This document shows positions 5,451-7,948 of a stretch of DNA of 7,948 bases, piece after piece (the stretch's first letter is position 1; every line of letters begins with the position of its first letter). A program made the position numbers and the translations under genes. This stretch comes from CAZYTO01 sp964650405 (GTDB lineage: Bacteria > Acidobacteriota > Thermoanaerobaculia > Gp7-AA8): positions 1 to 7,948 of the forward strand of contig CAZYTO010000266.1 in assembly GCA_964650405.1 (NCBI GenBank), in the 5' to 3' direction. Under the pieces are notes generated by a model. The model saw only the letters and a program-made list of their open reading frames with translations, did not search any database and had not been told where the DNA came from.

Positions 5451-6860
5451 ATGGATCCACAGCGCATCGGCTCGAGCGTCCGCGACGCATGGGATGGCTC
5501 CATCGTCCCCACCCTCGAGCGTTACATCCGCATCCCAAACCAGTCTCCCCTCTACGACCCGGAGTGGAAGGCGCACGGCTATATGCATCAGGCCGTCACC
5601 CTGGCCCGCGACTGGGTCGAGCAGCAAAAGATCCAGGGACTGAAAGCGACCGTCCATGAGATCGACGGACGGACGCCCCTCCTTTTCCTCGAAGTCGACG
5701 GCGATCCCGGCTCCACCGTCCTCATGTACGGCCACCTCGACAAACAGCCGGCCATGGTCGGCTGGGAGCCCGGCCTCGGCCCCTGGACGCCCGTCCTCCG
5801 GGACGGCCGCCTCTACGGCCGCGGCGGCGCGGACGACGGGTACGCCGTCTTCGCCGCCGTCACCGCCATCAAGGCCCTCCGCGACGCCGGCGTCCCCCAC
5901 TCCCGCATCGTCGTGGTCATCGAATGCTGCGAAGAGTCCGGCTCCATCGACCTCCCTGCCCACATCGACCTCCTGGCCGGCCGCATCGGCACCCCGCGCC
6001 TGGTCATCTGCCTCGACAGCGGCTGCGGCAACTACGAACAGCTCTGGATGACCACCTCCCTCCGCGGATCGATCGTCGGCAACCTCACCGTCGACATCCT
6101 CACCGAGGGAGTGCACTCGGGGGACGCCAGCGGCATCGTGCCGTCGAGTTTCCGCATCCTGCGCCATCTCCTCGACCGCCTCGAAGACTCCACCAGCGGG
6201 AGAATCACGCCGGAGTGGCTGCACGTCGACATCCCCCCGCTCCGTCTCGACGAAGCCAAGCGCACCTCGGCCATCCTCGGCGACGAAGTGTGGAGCAAGT
6301 TTCCCTTCGTCAGCGGCGCCCGGCCGATGTCGAGCGACTCCCTCGATCTGCTGCTCAACCGCACCTGGCGGCCGGCCCTCTCCTACACAGGCCAGGCCGG
6401 CTTCCCCGACCTCATCCAGGGCGGCAACGTCCTCCGTCCCTCCACGTCGATCAAGCTGTCCCTACGCATCCCGCCGTCGCTCGATGCCTCCGACGTCGAT
6501 CAGAAACTGAAGACCCTCTTCGAGTCCGACACGCCTTACGGCGCGCATGTCACCTTCGAGCCGGAGAAAGGCGGCGCCGGCTGGGAAGCTCCCGCCGTGG
6601 CCCCCTGGCTCGAACAGTCCGTCGACCGCGCCTCGAAAACGTTCTTCGGCAAACCGCCGATGACCTGGGGCCAAGGCGGCTCCATCCCCTTCATGGGCCT
6701 GCTTGGCGCGCGCTTCCCGCAGGCCCAGTTCCTCATCACCGGCGTCCTCGGCCCGCACAGCAACGCCCACGGCCCCAACGAGTTCCTCGACATTGGCACC
6801 GGCAAGAACGTGACCGCATGCGTGGCCCAGGTGCTGGCGGACGAACGCGTCAGTCGGTGA
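5451..6860 (+). CDS. M20-family metallopeptidase (dipeptidase-like)
   Basis: This 469-residue cytosolic di-zinc hydrolase is of full length for the M20 dipeptidase/carnosinase group. The expected metal site is complete: His95 in YGHLDKQP, bridging Asp128 in GRGGADDG, general base Glu161 and metal Glu162 in ECCEESGS, Asp189 in CLDSG, and His440 in NAHGPNE. The inserted lid/dimer domain (about 205-320) carries His222 in GVHSGDASG, the residue that steadies the transition state. The GHLDKQPAMVGWEPGLGPW stretch (94-112) is typical of the dipeptidase-like subgroup rather than DapE or ArgE. It should cleave small peptides or N-acyl amino acids; the exact substrate cannot be read. ATG at 5451 has GGAAGGGGA 5 bases upstream. 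It is divergent from the sigma gene and ends directly in a heptamer repeat. No signal peptide is seen. Confidence 0.94.
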   Translation: MDPQRIGSSVRDAWDGSIVPTLERYIRIPNQSPLYDPEWKAHGYMHQAVTLARDWVEQQKIQGLKATVHEIDGRTPLLFLEVDGDPGSTVLMYGHLDKQPAMVGWEPGLGPWTPVLRDGRLYGRGGADDGYAVFAAVTAIKALRDAGVPHSRIVVVIECCEESGSIDLPAHIDLLAGRIGTPRLVICLDSGCGNYEQLWMTTSLRGSIVGNLTVDILTEGVHSGDASGIVPSSFRILRHLLDRLEDSTSGRITPEWLHVDIPPLRLDEAKRTSAILGDEVWSKFPFVSGARPMSSDSLDLLLNRTWRPALSYTGQAGFPDLIQGGNVLRPSTSIKLSLRIPPSLDASDVDQKLKTLFESDTPYGAHVTFEPEKGGAGWEAPAVAPWLEQSVDRASKTFFGKPPMTWGQGGSIPFMGLLGARFPQAQFLITGVLGPHSNAHGPNEFLDIGTGKNVTACVAQVLADERVSR

Positions 6861-7015
6861 AGTCGCTTATTCGCTTATTCGCTGGTCGCTTATTCGCGCG
6901 GATCGCTGTTCGCGGTCCGCTGCTCGCTGTTCGCAGCTCGCGCGTCCCTGGCGAGCTTCGCAGGTCGTTGGTTCGCCGGTCCAAGATTCTCTTGTCGCTG
7001 GTCGCCGCTGGGACA
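6861..7015 (+). repeat. Degenerate TCGCTNN heptamer repeat after the peptidase stop
   Basis: Beginning 2 bases after TGA the sequence is a run of 6- to 9-base units on the pattern TCGCTNN: TCGCTTAT twice, TCGCTGG, TCGCTTAT, then TCGCTGT, TCGCAGC, TCGCGCG, TCGCAGG, TCGCCGG and TCGCTGG. The units are nearly perfect next to the stop codon and decay with distance. The first 37 bases (6861-6897) match the reverse complement of 7140-7176 at 35 positions. Between 7016 and 7084 I see nothing recognisable. Confidence 0.75.
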
Positions 7016-7084
7016 ACTCGTCCCCGAGCCGCGGCGGCATCTACGTAGCCCAACCGCGTCAAGGTCACGATTACCAGATGCGAA

Positions 7085-7109
7085 GAAGGCCGCCGAGACG
7101 GCGGCCTCC
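7085..7109 (-). terminator. Hairpin, probable terminator of the 7175-7420 gene
   Basis: In the sense of the upstream minus-strand gene, GGAGGCCGCCG pairs with CGGCGGCCTTC around a TCT loop, giving 11 bp with one G-U wobble. It sits 65 bases past the stop. The tail TTCGCATC is only weakly T-rich, so termination efficiency is doubtful. The same hairpin with its GTGTGGAGGCCG lead recurs at 7490-7514. Confidence 0.5.
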
Positions 7110-7130
7110 ACACCCGGAATTGACTCCCGA

Positions 7131-7174
7131 CGACAAGCAGCGATTAAGCGACCAGCGATTAAGCGAATAAGCGA
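7131..7174 (-). repeat. TCGCTTA heptamer repeat after the first small membrane gene
   Basis: Read on the minus strand, the repeat begins within the stop codon itself (TAG-TCGCTTAT-TCGCTTAA-TCGCTGG-TCGCTTAA-TCGCTGC). Its polarity relative to the gene is the same as that of the repeat after the peptidase, so the two convergent genes carry inverted copies of one element. Confidence 0.75.
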
Positions 7175-7420
7175 CTACGCCCGCTTGATCAACCGCAACA
7201 GGAAGAGAAGGATCACCGCGCCGACGAACGCGACGATGATCGACCCGATGATGCCGTAACCGATGCCGATGCCGAGCTGACCGAAGAGCCAGCCGCCGAT
7301 CAGAGCGCCGATCACCCCGACGATCATGTCGCCGACGACGCCGAAGCCGCGCCCTTTCATCACCTTCCCGGCCAGCCAGCCGGCGATGAGACCCACGAGC
7401 AGAAACCAAAGCAGACCCAT
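7175..7420 (-). CDS. GlsB/YeaQ/YmgE-type small membrane protein (first copy)
   Basis: This 81-residue protein is almost entirely hydrophobic, with three helices at about 3-20, 27-50 and 56-77 and a basic end (RLIKRA). The glycine-rich first loop GWLAGKVMKGRGFG (14-27) and the GGWLFG segment (42-47) identify the transglycosylase-associated / YeaQ family (PF04226), inner-membrane proteins linked to stress responses in enterobacteria but of unknown biochemical activity. ATG at 7420 has GAGGAG 7 bases upstream. A paralogue lies 134 bases upstream in the same direction; each copy has its own 3' hairpin, so they may be transcribed separately. Confidence 0.9.
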   Translation of the reverse strand: MGLLWFLLVGLIAGWLAGKVMKGRGFGVVGDMIVGVIGALIGGWLFGQLGIGIGYGIIGSIIVAFVGAVILLFLLRLIKRA

Positions 7421-7482
7421 ATGTGCACTCCTCGGTCGAGCCTGATTTCAAGAAGCGGGCCGAAGCGACGGAGGGAGGGGTG

Positions 7483-7514
7483 AAAAAGCGGAGGCCGCCA
7501 AGGCGACGGCCTCC
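7483..7514 (-). terminator. Rho-independent terminator of the 7555-7806 gene
   Basis: On the minus strand GGAGGCCGTCG (7514-7504) pairs with TGGCGGCCTCC (7500-7490) around a CCT loop. The 11-bp stem includes two G-U wobbles, and GCTTTTTC follows. It lies about 40 bases past the stop codon. Stem and T-run together make this the best terminator in the window. Confidence 0.68.
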
Positions 7515-7530
7515 ACACTCGGAAATCCAC

Positions 7531-7550
7531 TGGCGAACAGCGACCAGCGA
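7531..7550 (-). repeat. Short TCGCTGG heptamer repeat after the second small membrane gene
   Basis: On the minus strand three units follow the stop codon after 4 bases: TCGCTGG, TCGCTGT and TCGCCA. TCGCTGGTCGC is identical to segments after the peptidase (6879-6889 and 6995-7005) and after the first small gene. This is the shortest of the three runs. Confidence 0.6.
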
Positions 7551-7554
7551 GTCC

Positions 7555-7806
7555 CTACTTCCCTCCCAGCTTACGAACGATCCACACCAGGATCACCGCC
7601 CCGATGAACGCCACGATGAGCTGTCCGATGATCCCGCCCGCGTGGATGCCGATCAGGCCGAACAGCCAGCCGCCGACGAACGAGCCGACGATCCCGAGGA
7701 TGATGTCGACGATGACGCCGTAACCCTGGCCTCGCATCACCTTCCCGGCCAGCCAGCCCGCGATGAGACCGATGATGAGAATCTCGATGAGATAGGTCAG
7801 GCTCAT
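7555..7806 (-). CDS. GlsB/YeaQ/YmgE-type small membrane protein (second copy)
   Basis: This 83-residue paralogue of the 7175-7420 product has the same three-helix layout and the same signature loop, GWLAGKVMRGQGYG (17-30), plus GGWLFG (45-50) and a lysine-bearing end (RKLGGK). It belongs to the same PF04226 family of stress-associated inner-membrane proteins. The start is set at the ATG at 7806, because GGAGG (7815-7819) lies 8 bases upstream of it but only 2 bases upstream of the alternative ATG at 7812, which would add two residues (Met-Gln). The gene is followed by a heptamer repeat and a good terminator, so it may form its own transcript. Confidence 0.9.
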   Translation of the reverse strand: MSLTYLIEILIIGLIAGWLAGKVMRGQGYGVIVDIILGIVGSFVGGWLFGLIGIHAGGIIGQLIVAFIGAVILVWIVRKLGGK

Positions 7807-7851
7807 TTGCATTACCTCCGTAGGGCAGAGCTTAGTCGAAAACGCGGGAGC

Positions 7852-7891
7852 GCCGCCTTCCAGGCGGCTGGCCCGGCGGCTTCCAGCCGCC
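7852..7891. repeat. Twin hairpins sharing a TTCCA loop
   Basis: GCCGCC-TTCCA-GGCGGC (7852-7868) is followed by GGCGGC-TTCCA-GCCGCC (7875-7891). The stems are swapped while the loop is the same. An alternative 8-bp stem, GCGGCTGG (7864-7871) with CCAGCCGC (7883-7890), can also form. It lies upstream of the second small membrane gene, or at the end of a gene beyond the window. No T-run follows. From 7892 to 7948 I see nothing recognisable. Confidence 0.55.
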
Positions 7892-7948
7892 GTCTGGAGT
7901 TTGGACGTTTCGGGAGGTCAGGTGTAGGCGGCGCGGTGGAGATTGGCG

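Noticed and set aside
5274..6224. Minus-strand open frame of 316 codons opposite the peptidase
   Set aside because: It is Gly/Ala/Asp/Val-rich shadow sequence of a peptidase with a full catalytic set.
6861..7015. CRISPR array
   Set aside because: Units are 6-9 bases, degenerate and without spacers.
5924..7048. Plus-strand open frame of 374 codons overlapping the peptidase and running into the repeats
   Set aside because: It is Arg/Pro/His-rich out-of-frame translation of the peptidase and then of the heptamer repeat.
6861..7176. Transposon or MITE with 37-bp terminal inverted repeats
   Set aside because: The arms are better explained as sense-oriented 3' repeats of two convergent genes. 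The third gene carries the same motif without a partner, and no target duplication or transposase is seen.

Overview
The window is about 8 kb of high-GC bacterial chromosome, rich in short interspersed repeats and without rRNA, tRNA, transposase or CRISPR. The very high GC, the ECF sigma factor paired with a TPR protein, and the many small hairpin repeats between genes fit an environmental Acidobacteriota-type organism. That placement is an inference from style, not from a marker gene.

Layout. (1) 236-2496, minus strand: a two-gene ABC export operon of the NatA/NatB (YhaQ/YhaP) type. ATPase and permease overlap by 4 bases, and inverted copies of one structured repeat lie on either side (1-125 and 2605-2717). 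(2) 2497-2970: a non-coding stretch filled largely with hairpin repeats. (3) 2971-5232, minus strand: an ECF-type sigma factor, a 437-residue protein with an N-terminal anti-sigma-like zinc motif and a TPR array (4-base overlap with the sigma gene), then a gene for a small exported protein of about 65 residues. GC content drops sharply inside the TPR gene and stays low through the small exported gene. (4) 5233-5450: a divergent intergenic region with two exact 12-base direct repeats around a palindrome, and an extended -10 promoter. (5) 5451-6860, plus strand: a complete M20-family dipeptidase-like metallopeptidase. (6) 7175-7806, minus strand: two paralogous GlsB/YeaQ/YmgE-type small membrane proteins in tandem.

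Two things stand out. First, the order sigma factor, cytosolic zinc-TPR protein, small exported protein resembles the layout of peptide-sensing TPR regulators (Rap/Phr, PlcR/PapR), but with an ECF sigma factor as the output. This is a hypothesis; nothing in the sequence proves it. Second, the peptidase and both small membrane-protein genes are followed, at or within a few bases of the stop codon, by a degenerate heptamer repeat built on TCGCTNN, in the same polarity relative to the gene. After both small genes the repeat is followed by a conserved 11-bp hairpin whose variants pair through G-U wobble only in the sense transcript, which indicates selection at the RNA level.
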